A stretch of 45,911 nt of DNA from contig JAAWHG010000020.1 in NCBI GenBank assembly GCA_022795735.1, positions 1 through 45,911 on the forward strand, read 5' to 3'. A program made the translations under genes and the position numbers. This stretch comes from Oscillospiraceae bacterium (lineage in GTDB: Bacteria > Bacillota > Clostridia > Oscillospirales > Oscillospiraceae). Of this stretch, positions 15,768 to 25,009 are shown one piece after another; position 1 is the first letter of the stretch, and each line of letters opens with the position of its first letter. Under the pieces are notes generated by a model, which had not been told where the DNA came from, ran no database searches, and saw only the letters and a program-made list of their open reading frames with translations.

Positions 15768-17420
15768 ATGAAAGGACTTCAAAAGCTGCTCCTGTTCTGT
15801 CTATTGTCGCTGTCAGTATCCGGCACGGTTTTGGCGGACGACATCACCATCCATGAATACCGGGCACAATGTGTCGTTGACGATCACGGGCAGGCCAAAC
15901 TGACCGTCAGCGTGGATATGAGCATCCCCACTGGGTCGGTCAATCTGGACTTCCCCATCGGCTCCGGCTCGGGCGGCGTGATGTCGGGCGCGAGCTGCAA
16001 GCAGGTCAAGACGGAGGAGGGTTCGGCGCTTCGCCTGCGGGAGGAGTCGGGCATCTCGGGCCGCCGTACCTTTGTATTCAGCTATTCCATGGGACAGGTG
16101 ATCCAGGACGCCGGCGAGGGGCAAAAGCTCTCGCTGGATGTGATCGCTCCCGGCTGGCAGTGGCCGATGGAAAAGGCCTCCTTTACCATCAACCTCCCCG
16201 CCCCCTTCACGGGGACGCCAACCTACGTGGGCGGCTACCGGGGAGACCTGGTGGATGATTTTTGGACCTTTGAGACCACCGATACCAGTATAGGTGGCCT
16301 CGCCGGGGAAGCTCTGCTCGATCACGACGAGTTGAGCGTCTCTCTGGAGCTTCCCGCCGGTTATGTGACCATCCGCAGCAAGCTGGCCGGTTTGATTACC
16401 CTGCTGCTCATCCTCGCGCTGGGGATGGCCTGCGCCGCCTATTGGTATCTGCGGCTCTACGCCGCCCTGCCGCGGGTGTATCTCCACACCGCTCCGCCGA
16501 GAGGCGCGGGCGCGGGCGACCTGCCCCTCATTCACAGCGCTGCCTCCCCCAGCCTGCCGGTCCAATTGACCGAATGGGCCGCTCTGGGTTACGTACAGAT
16601 CCGGATGGGAAAGAAGGGGCGCGTTCAGGTAGAGCGAATCAGGCCGATGGACCGGTCGCGGTCCAGAATAGAAATTTGGGCCTTTCAGAATCTTTTCGCG
16701 AAGAAAGACGTTTGCTCCTGCGGCAGCCGACGTTTCACCGCCCTGTGCGAGCGGTATGGCCAGGTGGCCGGAAGCTGGTGGCGGAAAAAGGTCTTCTCCC
16801 GGCGGGGCGGCTCCCCGCTGCTGCTCCGGGCGATGGCGGCGGTTGCCGTGCCTGTGGCGGCTATGGGGGCGGTGCTGTCCTCCACCCTCTTTGGAGCGCC
16901 GCGGGTGACGGTGTTGGTTTTGGCTGTGCCGGTGGGATTCCTCGCCGGACTGGCTGTCCAGCAGGGGCCGGTGGCCTATGTCCGGCGGAACTGGCAGTGG
17001 ATGGCCGCCGCGGGCGGGGCGTTTCTGGTCATGCTGGTCGGCGCAAAGCTTCTGGGCGGGTTCTTGAATATGGCGGTTGCCATGGGATTACAAATTCTCG
17101 CCGGATTGGGCACCGTACGGGGGGGCCGGCGCAGCAAATTCGGACAGGCCATTCTCTCCGAAACGTTGGGCTTCCACCGGTATCTTGCCCACGTGGACCG
17201 GAAGGAGTTGGAAATCCGTCTGCGGGAGAACGGTCAGTTCTTTTACCAACTGCTCCCCTTTGCTGAGGCGGTCGGGCAGGGCCAGACCTTTGCCAAGGGT
17301 TTTGGGGAGATCAGGCTGGGGCCCTGCTTCTGGTTGGACGGTCTCCGCAAGCCGCCAAGGACGGCGGAAGCCTTCTATGAGGTTTACCAGCAGCTCCTGC
17401 GGCGTATGGCCGGAAAGTAA
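15768..17420 (+). CDS. DUF2207-like membrane protein
   Basis: A protein of about 550 residues with a signal peptide (cleavage near LADD), then an extracellular beta-rich domain of about 180 residues (ITIHEYRAQCVVDDHGQAKLTVSVDM..). A membrane segment lies near residues 205-228, followed by a cytoplasmic region and two to three more membrane segments at about 350-440. The layout (secreted N-domain, TM, cytoplasmic winged segment LTEWAALGYVQIRMGKKGRV, C-terminal TMs) is that of DUF2207 proteins, whose function is unknown. ATG 15768 lies 7 nt after a GGGGGG ribosome site; GTG 15762 is too close. It is monocistronic between its own promoter and a terminator. Confidence 0.7.
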   Translation: MKGLQKLLLFCLLSLSVSGTVLADDITIHEYRAQCVVDDHGQAKLTVSVDMSIPTGSVNLDFPIGSGSGGVMSGASCKQVKTEEGSALRLREESGISGRRTFVFSYSMGQVIQDAGEGQKLSLDVIAPGWQWPMEKASFTINLPAPFTGTPTYVGGYRGDLVDDFWTFETTDTSIGGLAGEALLDHDELSVSLELPAGYVTIRSKLAGLITLLLILALGMACAAYWYLRLYAALPRVYLHTAPPRGAGAGDLPLIHSAASPSLPVQLTEWAALGYVQIRMGKKGRVQVERIRPMDRSRSRIEIWAFQNLFAKKDVCSCGSRRFTALCERYGQVAGSWWRKKVFSRRGGSPLLLRAMAAVAVPVAAMGAVLSSTLFGAPRVTVLVLAVPVGFLAGLAVQQGPVAYVRRNWQWMAAAGGAFLVMLVGAKLLGGFLNMAVAMGLQILAGLGTVRGGRRSKFGQAILSETLGFHRYLAHVDRKELEIRLRENGQFFYQLLPFAEAVGQGQTFAKGFGEIRLGPCFWLDGLRKPPRTAEAFYEVYQQLLRRMAGK

Positions 17421-17433
17421 TCGTAAAAAGAGA

Positions 17434-17472
17434 AGAGGTATGTGGCGTTGTGCCCATACCTCTCCTTTTTTT
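17434..17472. terminator. bidirectional terminator
   Basis: The AGAGGTATG arm (17434-17442) pairs with CATACCTCT (17455-17463), the stem is extended by GGC/GCC inside, and a T7 tract follows on the plus side. It separates two convergent genes. Confidence 0.8.
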
Positions 17473-17475
17473 CAG

Positions 17476-18843
17476 TTATTCTGGAGAACTCGGAAGCAGC
17501 CAGTCAATACCGGATGAATCGCTTGCCTGGTTTTCCGGTTCCGGTTCGTTGCCGGTTTCGTCTTCGCCCTGCGGAGGCACGGCTTCTTCGGACTCGTCGG
17601 GTTCATCTTCTTCGGACGGTTTGAGCCACGCTATGGTGGAATCGCCGTTATCCGTGGATTCCAAATCCGCGCCGGGGTCCTCTTCGTTGGCGTCCGGCTG
17701 ATAATCGTCGGGTTCCGAATCCGTTTCGGACGGGTCCAGCCAGTCAATGCCGTTTTCGTTGTCGTGCGCAGGCGGGTCGTCGTCCTCGTCGTGGAAGGAC
17801 GGCCTGTCATGCTCGGTTTCGGTATAATCGTCGGGATGAACTTCGTTTTCAATGTCTAAAGGCTCATCCTCGGGCAAATCTGCCTCATCCTTGGGTTCGA
17901 CCGTCTCCTCGGGAGCTTCTGTCTCCGGCTGGAACGTATCGGCCTGTTCCGGTTCTTCTTCGGTGTCCTGCCCGTCTTCCTCAGTCAGGGCGGCGTCTTC
18001 CTCGGGGTTCTCCGGGGTTTCCGTCTCGGGCTGCGCCTCGGTATCGGTTTCGTCAACCGTTTCGGGTTCGACCAGGGGATCGAATTTGTAGCTCATCGTA
18101 ACGGACAGGGAGTCGTTGCCGGTCCAACCGCTCCCCGCGCCGGAGCTGACCGACCCAAAGAGACGGAACGCAACCTTGCGCGGCGTGTCGTCCCCACTGG
18201 GGAGGGTGACGGTGTTCGCCTTGGACTCGTTAATCAGCACCTGACAGTCCGCGCCGGTGTACCTTCCAATCCATACCGGCTCTTCCCCTTCCTCGACGGG
18301 CTGAAACTCCGCGTAGAGGAACAGATCCTTTGCTGAGGGGTCCGGCTCGCCGGTGACAAAGCGCGCGTCGGGGTTGGAATGGGTTCCCACGATTTCTACC
18401 GACACCGAGATGGGCACGTTGCTCCGGCTGACCAGGTATTGGATGGTGCTGATGACCTGCTCATTGGTCGTCCCGAGGTTGGTTTTGACGGAATAGCCAT
18501 AGGGGTTGATGATGACCTGACCGCTGGACGGGACCTTCATCTGCACGGTGGGATCTTCTTCTTCCCCGTCAGCCGGTTCGGGATCGGGCTGTGCCGGTTC
18601 GGAATTGTCCGCAGGGGACGGGTCAAGGAAGTCGCCAGGCGCTTCCTCCGGAGACGTCGCGGGACTCTCCACGGGCGTTTCCGGCTGGAGAACGTCAAGG
18701 AACTCTCCGGGCGGCTCCGCCTGCGGTTCGCCGGGGGCTTCCCCGGGTGGGGTTATGGGGGCCAGCCAATCCACCTCGGCCGCTAAAATGTGGAAGGGGC
18801 ACATCATCAGGATAACAAGCAGGAAACAAAGCGCTTTTTTCAC
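17476..18843 (-). CDS. secreted acidic repeat protein with WLxPS motifs
   Basis: About 455 residues from GTG 18843 (AGAGGAGG about 8 nt upstream). An N-terminal signal peptide (KKALCFLLVILMMCPFHILAA) is followed by a Pro/Glu-rich linker, a folded domain of about 165 residues (QMKVPSSGQVIINPYGYSVKTNLG to MSYKFDPLV), and a very acidic Glu/Asp/Pro-rich tail of about 230 residues. A short motif recurs: DWLAP just after the signal, GIDWLDPS near 365, TIAWLKPS near 403 and GIDWLLPS at the very C-terminus. No sorting signal, SLH domain or membrane anchor is visible. It follows the anchored protein at 18886-19443. I do not recognise the family. Confidence 0.65.
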   Translation of the reverse strand: MKKALCFLLVILMMCPFHILAAEVDWLAPITPPGEAPGEPQAEPPGEFLDVLQPETPVESPATSPEEAPGDFLDPSPADNSEPAQPDPEPADGEEEDPTVQMKVPSSGQVIINPYGYSVKTNLGTTNEQVISTIQYLVSRSNVPISVSVEIVGTHSNPDARFVTGEPDPSAKDLFLYAEFQPVEEGEEPVWIGRYTGADCQVLINESKANTVTLPSGDDTPRKVAFRLFGSVSSGAGSGWTGNDSLSVTMSYKFDPLVEPETVDETDTEAQPETETPENPEEDAALTEEDGQDTEEEPEQADTFQPETEAPEETVEPKDEADLPEDEPLDIENEVHPDDYTETEHDRPSFHDEDDDPPAHDNENGIDWLDPSETDSEPDDYQPDANEEDPGADLESTDNGDSTIAWLKPSEEDEPDESEEAVPPQGEDETGNEPEPENQASDSSGIDWLLPSSPE

Positions 18844-18885
18844 GGCAAACGCCTCCTCTGGGGAAAATGTCACGTTCTTCAATCG

Positions 18886-19443
18886 TCAGGAAACTGTAAA
18901 ATCCATTGTTATCAGGGTCTGCGCGTGGACCGTCTCGGAACCGTCCTCCACCTGGATAAAGGCGACGGTACATTCATGAACGCCCGGTTCCAGCGCCCGC
19001 GCCAGGGTGAGCTGCGCAAGCGGCGTGCCCGGCGGAAGACGGCCGGAGCGGAACAACTCGTCGGTACAGCCGCTGTCAGCATAGACGGCGATATACATAT
19101 CGTATTGGTTATCCGCCGCGTTTGCAATATGACAGGTGAAATTTTTGCCGTCGTCGCTCTTGGGATTGTTTTTGTATTCAAGCGAAACGCCGGGCGATGA
19201 TTCCTCAAGGAGGAACAGATTATCCGCCGCGCTTTGCAGCGCCGACTCGTCCACCGCCGTGACGCCCGCCCCGGCAACGGCCTCCTCGGCGTAACCGATC
19301 CGGTTGACGTTCTCATCTGCGGGGGGCTTCCTCCAAAACAGAAAATAGGCCAACACAATGGCTGCGGCGGCTAGGAGTGCGCACAGAATTAGAATGACAA
19401 CGCGCCAGCGTGTGCCGCCGGAGTCCTCATATTCTTCATCCAT
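18886..19443 (-). CDS. membrane-anchored extracellular protein, unknown function
   Basis: 185 residues from ATG 19443 (AAGGAGG 9 nt upstream). A short acidic cytoplasmic stretch (MDEEYEDSGGTRW) is followed by one membrane helix (VVILILCALLAAAAIVLAYFLFW) and a secreted domain of about 140 residues (SLEYKNNPKSDDGKNFTCHIANAADNQYDMYIAVYAD..LEPGVHECTVAFIQVEDG). That pattern resembles small beta-sandwich domains that decorate Gram-positive surfaces. It lies 42 bp upstream of the WLxPS protein and is probably cotranscribed with it. The specific family is unknown to me. Confidence 0.6.
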   Translation of the reverse strand: MDEEYEDSGGTRWRVVILILCALLAAAAIVLAYFLFWRKPPADENVNRIGYAEEAVAGAGVTAVDESALQSAADNLFLLEESSPGVSLEYKNNPKSDDGKNFTCHIANAADNQYDMYIAVYADSGCTDELFRSGRLPPGTPLAQLTLARALEPGVHECTVAFIQVEDGSETVHAQTLITMDFTVS

Positions 19444-19543
19444 GAAGGGTTCCTCCTTACCGGAGCGCACAACAGTTTTCTATTCTCTCAACTTTAATAT
19501 CGGTTGATTTGGGAAAAAAGTTTAGCGTCCGTGGAAAATTTCA

Positions 19544-22537
19544 TCAATACAGGAAATAAAGAATTTTAGCGACCTGTCCCCGTGTGAGGGAACCGGTGGG
19601 GTCGAGCCGCCCGTGGGAGCCGGCGAGGATGCCTTGGGATACCATGGAGGCGACATGGGTTTCGGCCCAGCTTCCAATCTGCCCCCGGTCGGAAAAGCCC
19701 TCCAGGCTGGCCGCCTGGTAGCCCCGCGCCTGGGTCCGGCCCAGAATGGTCACCGCCTCCTGACGGGAAACCGAAGCGCTGGGCTGGCCGTAGAGCGCCC
19801 CGCCCGACTTGGAACCGGTGAGGTAACCGAGGGAATAGGCGGCCTTCATGGCGTTCAGCGCCCAGGGCTCGACACGGTCCGCGTCGGCCCAGGGGAGGGT
19901 TACGTCCGCATAGGCGTCGGGGTCCACCCCCAGGAAACGGATGAGGGCTACGGCAAACTCCTGACGGCTCATGGCGGCGTCGGGACGGTAGACCTGGCCC
20001 CACTGCCCGTCGGAGGAGCCCTTCATAATCCCCTGGCGGGCGCAGTAGGAGACGTAATCCCGCGACCAGTGGGATTCAGTGTCGGAAAAGGGATTGTTCA
20101 GCGTGCCGGGGATTTCCAGCGTCCGGGCGGACAGGTTGCCGCAGCGGTCTGCGGCCTCCACCCGCACCTGATGGGCCAGACCGTCATCGGGAAGGGGCAG
20201 GCTGCACTGTCCCGACGAGAGATCAAGCTCTTGCTGGTTTCCGTCCACCGAGAGGGTTGCCCAGCCGACGCCGTTGGGCTCGTTGGAAACGGAGATGTGC
20301 AGAACACCGCCGGCGGTCTCCACCGAGAGGTTGGGAGGGGTGGTGTCGGACAGCGGACCCCGCGCGGCAATCAGTTGATCGAGCCAGACGGTGCCGGAGG
20401 CGGCCGACGCGTCCTCATATTCGGTGATGGAGAAGCCGGTCACCGCCGTGGTTCCCGCGGGGAGGGCGGCGGTCAGATACTTCCAGCCGGAGAAGTTGAG
20501 CTGGCCGAGCCATTTGAAGTTGAGCTCGCCTCCCGCCAGCTGAAGGGAAAGGCTGTTGTTGGAGTTGTCGCCGTAGACCCAGAGGCCCACCGTATCGGTG
20601 TTGGGCGGCAGGGTGAGGGGCAGGGCGGCCTGGAGCTGGCGGTGGCCGGCGGTTTCGCCGCCCTGGCTCAGATCATACTGGACCTTCAGGCTGCTCATGC
20701 CGTAGCGGACGTGGGCGGCGTCCTGGACTTGGGAAAGGGTCAGGCCGGGGCCGCCCTCCGCCTGGACCTCGCCGGCCTCAAAGCCGTGGATGGCGCTCCC
20801 CTCCGGGGCAACCGCCCCCACCTTGACCGGAAGCTCGACCTTGGCCGTACCAGCGGTACAGGTGATGGTGCCGGAGGAGGAGGCGCTGCTGGCGGCGGCG
20901 GTGAAGACGCCGTTGGCGTCGATGTCGCCGATTCCCTCGCTGGCGGTCCAGGTAAAGCAGTCGTCCTGGGCGATCAGGCGGTAGCCGAAATAGGTTGCCG
21001 AGGCATTGAGGTCCACCGTCTGGCCGGGCGCGCAGGAGAGGCTCGTGAGGGCGCCTTCGGCGGTGGCCAAGGTGATGGCGCTGGGGCTGTCGGTGACCCG
21101 GACGCCCCGGACGCCCTGGGACCCGTTGGGGGCCTGGACGGTCACGGTGGCGGTGCCGGCCGCGCCGGCGGTGAGGACGCCGTCGGCGCTGACGGTCCCG
21201 CCCTCCGCAGTGTATGTAAGGCCGTCGGGAGCCGGCACCGGCTGCCACGCGGCGTCGGTGGCGCGGAGGGTGAGGGTCAGCCGCGCCCCGGTCAGCATGG
21301 CGGCGTTATAAGGGTAAATATGGAGCTGGGCGGCCTCGCCGGCGGGGACGGTCTCCCGGGCCAGGAAGATGAAGTTGGCGCATTTGCGCGGGTCGCCGTC
21401 GGAAGGGCGGTTGAGGGTGGACAGGGCGCTTTCGCCCGGCCGCCGGGCCGAGAAGATGGTGGAGCCGCCGCCGTCGAGATTGAGGGCGGTGACGCAGCCC
21501 AGCTCGGCCAGACGTTCGGCCAGCTCGGGCAGGGTTAGGCCGGCGCTGTAGCCGCTCTGCCGGCCGTCGATGGCGTAGAGGACGAGGGTGCCGTCCGCCT
21601 TGAGGCCGACGGCGGTGCGGGCGGCCCGGCTCTTTGCCGAGTCCAGATTGAACTCGGTTTGGGCCTTGCCGTCCATCACGAGCATTTCGTCGCCGCCGCA
21701 GGCGTAGGCCACGTCGGACCACGCGGGGGAGATGGAGCAGGAAATGGACAGCTTGTCCCCCGGCTTGGCGGCGCGGATGGCGGTGTTGGCGCTCTCATAG
21801 GGGCTCTCGTCGGTCAGGGATAGCACCATGCCCCCAGCCGGAATGGCGCAGGATTTGCCATCCTCCACAATGTCGGTGACGGTCGCGGACACGGTATTTC
21901 CTGGGGTGATGCTGATTGTGTCCGGCGCGAGGACCAGGTTGTAGGAGGGCAGGGTGCTTCTGGTCTCGGCATCGAAGTCGCGGGAGTAGAGCACCAGCCC
22001 GTTTGGCGCGGACAGGGTTTTGTTATAGTGGACGGGCGCGGTGGTCCCGTTGGGGAAGGTGACGCGCAGCTCCAGACCCGGCGTTCCGATGACGGCGGTG
22101 CCGTCGGCGCGGAAGCCCACGCTGTTGCGGTTGTCGCTGGAACGGACAATCCCGTTGGTGATGACGCAGCCGATGGGGACGCCGTTGGCCATCGTGAAAA
22201 AGCTGCCGTTGATGCCGGCGGTGGCGGTGAAGCCCTGGCCCTTGAGCCAGCTTTCCACATAGGCGACGTCGCTCCGGCCATAGAGGGTGTTGCCATAGGC
22301 CACAATGGGCCGCAGGCCGGACTCGGGCCGGTACTCCACAAGCTGTTCGCTCTGGTATTTGCCGGGGACCCCGTCGTTGTAGGCCCGCCCCTGGAGCAGA
22401 TGGGCGGTGTCGGACAGCTCAAGTCCGTCCTGGGTAACGTAGCTGCCGATGGACGCGCCCACCGTCCCCACCGCCAGGCTGAGGGTTAGAAGCAGAGCGG
22501 ACGCCCTGCGAAACATATGTACCATATTGCGTTTCAT
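19544..22537 (-). CDS. SLH-anchored phosphodiester glycosidase-family protein
   Basis: A 997-residue surface protein. After a signal peptide (about residues 1-30) comes a phosphodiester-glycosidase (NAGPA / DUF2233) domain, with GINGSFF, PIGCVITNGIVRSSDNR, the VLYAIDGRQSGYSAGLTLPELAERL segment and the conserved LNLDGGGSTIF. Next are Ig-like/Big_2-type beta domains (about 400-600), a carbohydrate-binding-like region, and three SLH repeats at the C-terminus (from about residue 815; FSDTESHWSRDYV.., RVEPWALNAMKAAYSLGYLTG, ETHVASMVSQGILAG). The SLH repeats tether it to pyruvylated wall polymers. It probably removes or remodels sugar phosphodiester caps on glycopolymers. ATG 22537 has GGAGG about 6 nt upstream. 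Confidence 0.85.
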   Translation of the reverse strand: MKRNMVHMFRRASALLLTLSLAVGTVGASIGSYVTQDGLELSDTAHLLQGRAYNDGVPGKYQSEQLVEYRPESGLRPIVAYGNTLYGRSDVAYVESWLKGQGFTATAGINGSFFTMANGVPIGCVITNGIVRSSDNRNSVGFRADGTAVIGTPGLELRVTFPNGTTAPVHYNKTLSAPNGLVLYSRDFDAETRSTLPSYNLVLAPDTISITPGNTVSATVTDIVEDGKSCAIPAGGMVLSLTDESPYESANTAIRAAKPGDKLSISCSISPAWSDVAYACGGDEMLVMDGKAQTEFNLDSAKSRAARTAVGLKADGTLVLYAIDGRQSGYSAGLTLPELAERLAELGCVTALNLDGGGSTIFSARRPGESALSTLNRPSDGDPRKCANFIFLARETVPAGEAAQLHIYPYNAAMLTGARLTLTLRATDAAWQPVPAPDGLTYTAEGGTVSADGVLTAGAAGTATVTVQAPNGSQGVRGVRVTDSPSAITLATAEGALTSLSCAPGQTVDLNASATYFGYRLIAQDDCFTWTASEGIGDIDANGVFTAAASSASSSGTITCTAGTAKVELPVKVGAVAPEGSAIHGFEAGEVQAEGGPGLTLSQVQDAAHVRYGMSSLKVQYDLSQGGETAGHRQLQAALPLTLPPNTDTVGLWVYGDNSNNSLSLQLAGGELNFKWLGQLNFSGWKYLTAALPAGTTAVTGFSITEYEDASAASGTVWLDQLIAARGPLSDTTPPNLSVETAGGVLHISVSNEPNGVGWATLSVDGNQQELDLSSGQCSLPLPDDGLAHQVRVEAADRCGNLSARTLEIPGTLNNPFSDTESHWSRDYVSYCARQGIMKGSSDGQWGQVYRPDAAMSRQEFAVALIRFLGVDPDAYADVTLPWADADRVEPWALNAMKAAYSLGYLTGSKSGGALYGQPSASVSRQEAVTILGRTQARGYQAASLEGFSDRGQIGSWAETHVASMVSQGILAGSHGRLDPTGSLTRGQVAKILYFLY

Positions 22538-22624
22538 GCTTGCCTCCGTGCTGTAGAGATATACACAATATGTTAACATAATTTTCGTGATTTGTAAATG
22601 CTGATTTTTTGGGCGCAAACGAGA

Positions 22625-22655
22625 GGGCCGCGGCGTATCCAAGACGCCGCGGCCC
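22625..22655. terminator. strong GC hairpin after the blaR1-like gene
   Basis: A perfect 12-bp stem (GGGCCGCGGCGT with its complement) around a 7-nt loop. It is positioned to end the minus-strand blaI-blaR1-like transcript; the T tail is poor. Confidence 0.6.
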
Positions 22656-22681
22656 CTTCTGTTCTACGCCCTTACAGTGGG

Positions 22682-25009
22682 CTATGATTGGGTGATGCCA
22701 ACCAGTTTTCCATTTTCATACACCGTGTATACCTCCAGCCCGCCGGCGGTTTGCCGGGTTGAGCCGAAAGAGAAAACGCTGCCGTCGGGCTTGAGGTCGC
22801 TAAAAAAGTTGACAAATTCTCCATTGAGATACAGACTGTACTCCTTACCGTCCGGCGTTTCCTTCTCCTCGTAGGAGATGCCGAAGGGGGCGTACTTGTC
22901 GAACATTTCCGGCAGAGGGGTCCCCTCGCCGACTTCCTCGCTTGAACCGGCCGTGGCCTCCGCGACCTGGTGCTGAACGCTGTGCGGTACGGCGCTTTCC
23001 CGCAGTCCGGCGAGGGTTCCGTTTTCATAGACCGCTTCCAAGTCAATGGCGTCCGGCGGGAGGTCGGTTCCGTGCATGTTGTTGGCAATCCACACACCGG
23101 TCACAGAATCGCTGAGACTGTGGACGGGCTTTCCCGCATACGCCATGCGGAATTCGCCTGTGACAGGGTGGAATCGGTATTCCAGACCGAACGGCGCGTA
23201 GACCTTCAACACTTCTTCGTTATCCGCGATTTGATACTCGAGCTCCGGAATCTCGCAGGCCACCGCCTCTTTGAAATTGACATTCAGGCAATCCTCGATC
23301 CGCTGTTCGGCTTCCTGCGCCGTGAAGGTTTCCATGCGGACAATGGGGCCGAACGGATTGGTGCTGCCATCCGGATTTTGTACCGCTTCCCGAACCGTCC
23401 GCAAACTGACCGAACCGTCCTCCCGGTAATATTGGCAGCGGCTTGCCAGCGCGCCGTCCCCATTTTCTGAAACGTCTACGCTGTCCTCAAAATAGCGTAC
23501 CTTTTCGCCGTTGTAATACAGCGCGTTTTCCGCCTCGTTCAGCGTCAGGCCAAAGGGCTCGTATTCCTCCATGGGCGGAATTTCATTTCCCACCATGACG
23601 TCGGCTTCATGGGTTCCCGCGATGCGGTCGCCGGTTCCTACCATCAGCACGACGTCGTCCGAACCGTCCACCGTTTTGGAGACGAGGTAACCGTTTTTGA
23701 TATCCTCCAAGGTCTGCTCGTACATGGCGATGGTTTCGTCGATCACCTCCTGGGTCCAGACAAACTCGCCCCGGCCGCCTGTCCAGCCCGTTTCACCCAG
23801 CATAGCCTGGAGCTGCGTTTTCTCGTTTTCCAGCCAGGCCTTGTACTCATCATAGGTCCACCACTCCACCTGCGGCGTTGGGTAAAGGGCCTCAAACTCC
23901 TCGTCCGTCAGGGGCGTGAAAGTTTTGCCGCCGTCGGTGCTGTAATAGGCCGTGCCGCTGTTGGGGTCGGTGTAGGACATCATGAGTTCGGTCTCCTGCA
24001 CCGTGACAGCGTTGAGGGCACGGTCAATCTTTTCTTTTGATGGTTCGGCGGCGGAGGTGGCGAAGGCCGCGCCGGTACCGGTAATCAGGACTGCCGCTGC
24101 GAGTATCGCCACGGCGGATGTTTTCTTCATTTTCATAATCGCAACAATCCTTTCCTCAATGGCATTTCTGCTAAAATTGCTGCAAAGGGGCGCGAAGCCG
24201 CTCTTGTGTTCCTCCATACGAAGCAGCGCCTGGGCGTAAGAGGCCCTTGTCCCGCCGGCAAATTTAAAAATGACCGTCTCGTCGCAGGAGATTTCGATAT
24301 CCCGGTTGGCGAGGACATACATGACCCACACCATGGGGTTAAACCAATGGACGCAGACGGCGGCGGTGAGCAGCAGCTTCCGGACCGCGTCAAAGCGGCG
24401 GATGTGCACAAGCTCGTGGGCCAGCACATACCGCAGCGCCTCCCCGTCCGCCAAGTTCATGGATTTTGGCAGCAGAATGACTGGGCGCAGCACATGATAG
24501 GTCAACGGGGCGTGGATACGGTCGGATTGCCGCACCGACAGACGGCGGCGAAGCCTGTGTTCGCCGAGCCACCGGTTAATACCATCATGTTCCACAGGCA
24601 GCGAGGCGCGAAACTCCCTGCAGCATTTGCAGTATGCTGCCACAAAGAAGACGGCGCAGACGGCTACCCCGGCGAGCCAGACGATGTGCCACAGGTCCAC
24701 CCCGGGATCCGGGGCCGCCGCGGGCGCGGGCGCGGGAACCAAGGCCGGTTCCATCCCGACCGGCGGGGCGGTGAAAGGCCGGACGGACGGGACAGGACGG
24801 GGCGGCTGCGCCGCTGGAGCAATCCTGGCCCAGAGGGAATAGAAGCTGAACGCGGCGGGGAGGACATAGGGAACCAGCAGCCGCGCGAGCACGATTTCCC
24901 ATAAAACAAGTAAGGCGCGCTTGGGAAGCCTGTGCAGGGCGACGGCCCGGACGAGGACGGTGGTCAAAATCAAAATCGCCCCGGAGAAGCTCATCTGTAA
25001 TAGACTCAT
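22682..25009 (-). CDS. BlaR1/MecR1-type M56 metallopeptidase sensor
   Basis: A 775-residue membrane protease-sensor. Hydrophobic segments occupy roughly residues 8-60, 104-125, 210-232 and 298-318. The M56 zinc site HELVH is at 198-202 and the EISCDE third-ligand motif at 239-244. In place of the penicillin-binding domain of true BlaR1, the extracellular part (320-775) carries three copies of a YxPFGL..(L/Y)YxNGExVxxF.D motif, starting near 484, 604 and 706. It therefore probably senses something other than beta-lactams and cleaves the adjacent BlaI-type repressor. ATG 25009 overlaps the repressor stop (ATGA). Confidence 0.82.
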   Translation of the reverse strand: MSLLQMSFSGAILILTTVLVRAVALHRLPKRALLVLWEIVLARLLVPYVLPAAFSFYSLWARIAPAAQPPRPVPSVRPFTAPPVGMEPALVPAPAPAAAPDPGVDLWHIVWLAGVAVCAVFFVAAYCKCCREFRASLPVEHDGINRWLGEHRLRRRLSVRQSDRIHAPLTYHVLRPVILLPKSMNLADGEALRYVLAHELVHIRRFDAVRKLLLTAAVCVHWFNPMVWVMYVLANRDIEISCDETVIFKFAGGTRASYAQALLRMEEHKSGFAPLCSNFSRNAIEERIVAIMKMKKTSAVAILAAAVLITGTGAAFATSAAEPSKEKIDRALNAVTVQETELMMSYTDPNSGTAYYSTDGGKTFTPLTDEEFEALYPTPQVEWWTYDEYKAWLENEKTQLQAMLGETGWTGGRGEFVWTQEVIDETIAMYEQTLEDIKNGYLVSKTVDGSDDVVLMVGTGDRIAGTHEADVMVGNEIPPMEEYEPFGLTLNEAENALYYNGEKVRYFEDSVDVSENGDGALASRCQYYREDGSVSLRTVREAVQNPDGSTNPFGPIVRMETFTAQEAEQRIEDCLNVNFKEAVACEIPELEYQIADNEEVLKVYAPFGLEYRFHPVTGEFRMAYAGKPVHSLSDSVTGVWIANNMHGTDLPPDAIDLEAVYENGTLAGLRESAVPHSVQHQVAEATAGSSEEVGEGTPLPEMFDKYAPFGISYEEKETPDGKEYSLYLNGEFVNFFSDLKPDGSVFSFGSTRQTAGGLEVYTVYENGKLVGITQS

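Noticed and set aside
19613..21538. 641-codon plus-strand ORF rich in Gly/Val
   Set aside because: Antisense shadow of the SLH glycosidase gene; composition artefact of GC-rich third positions.
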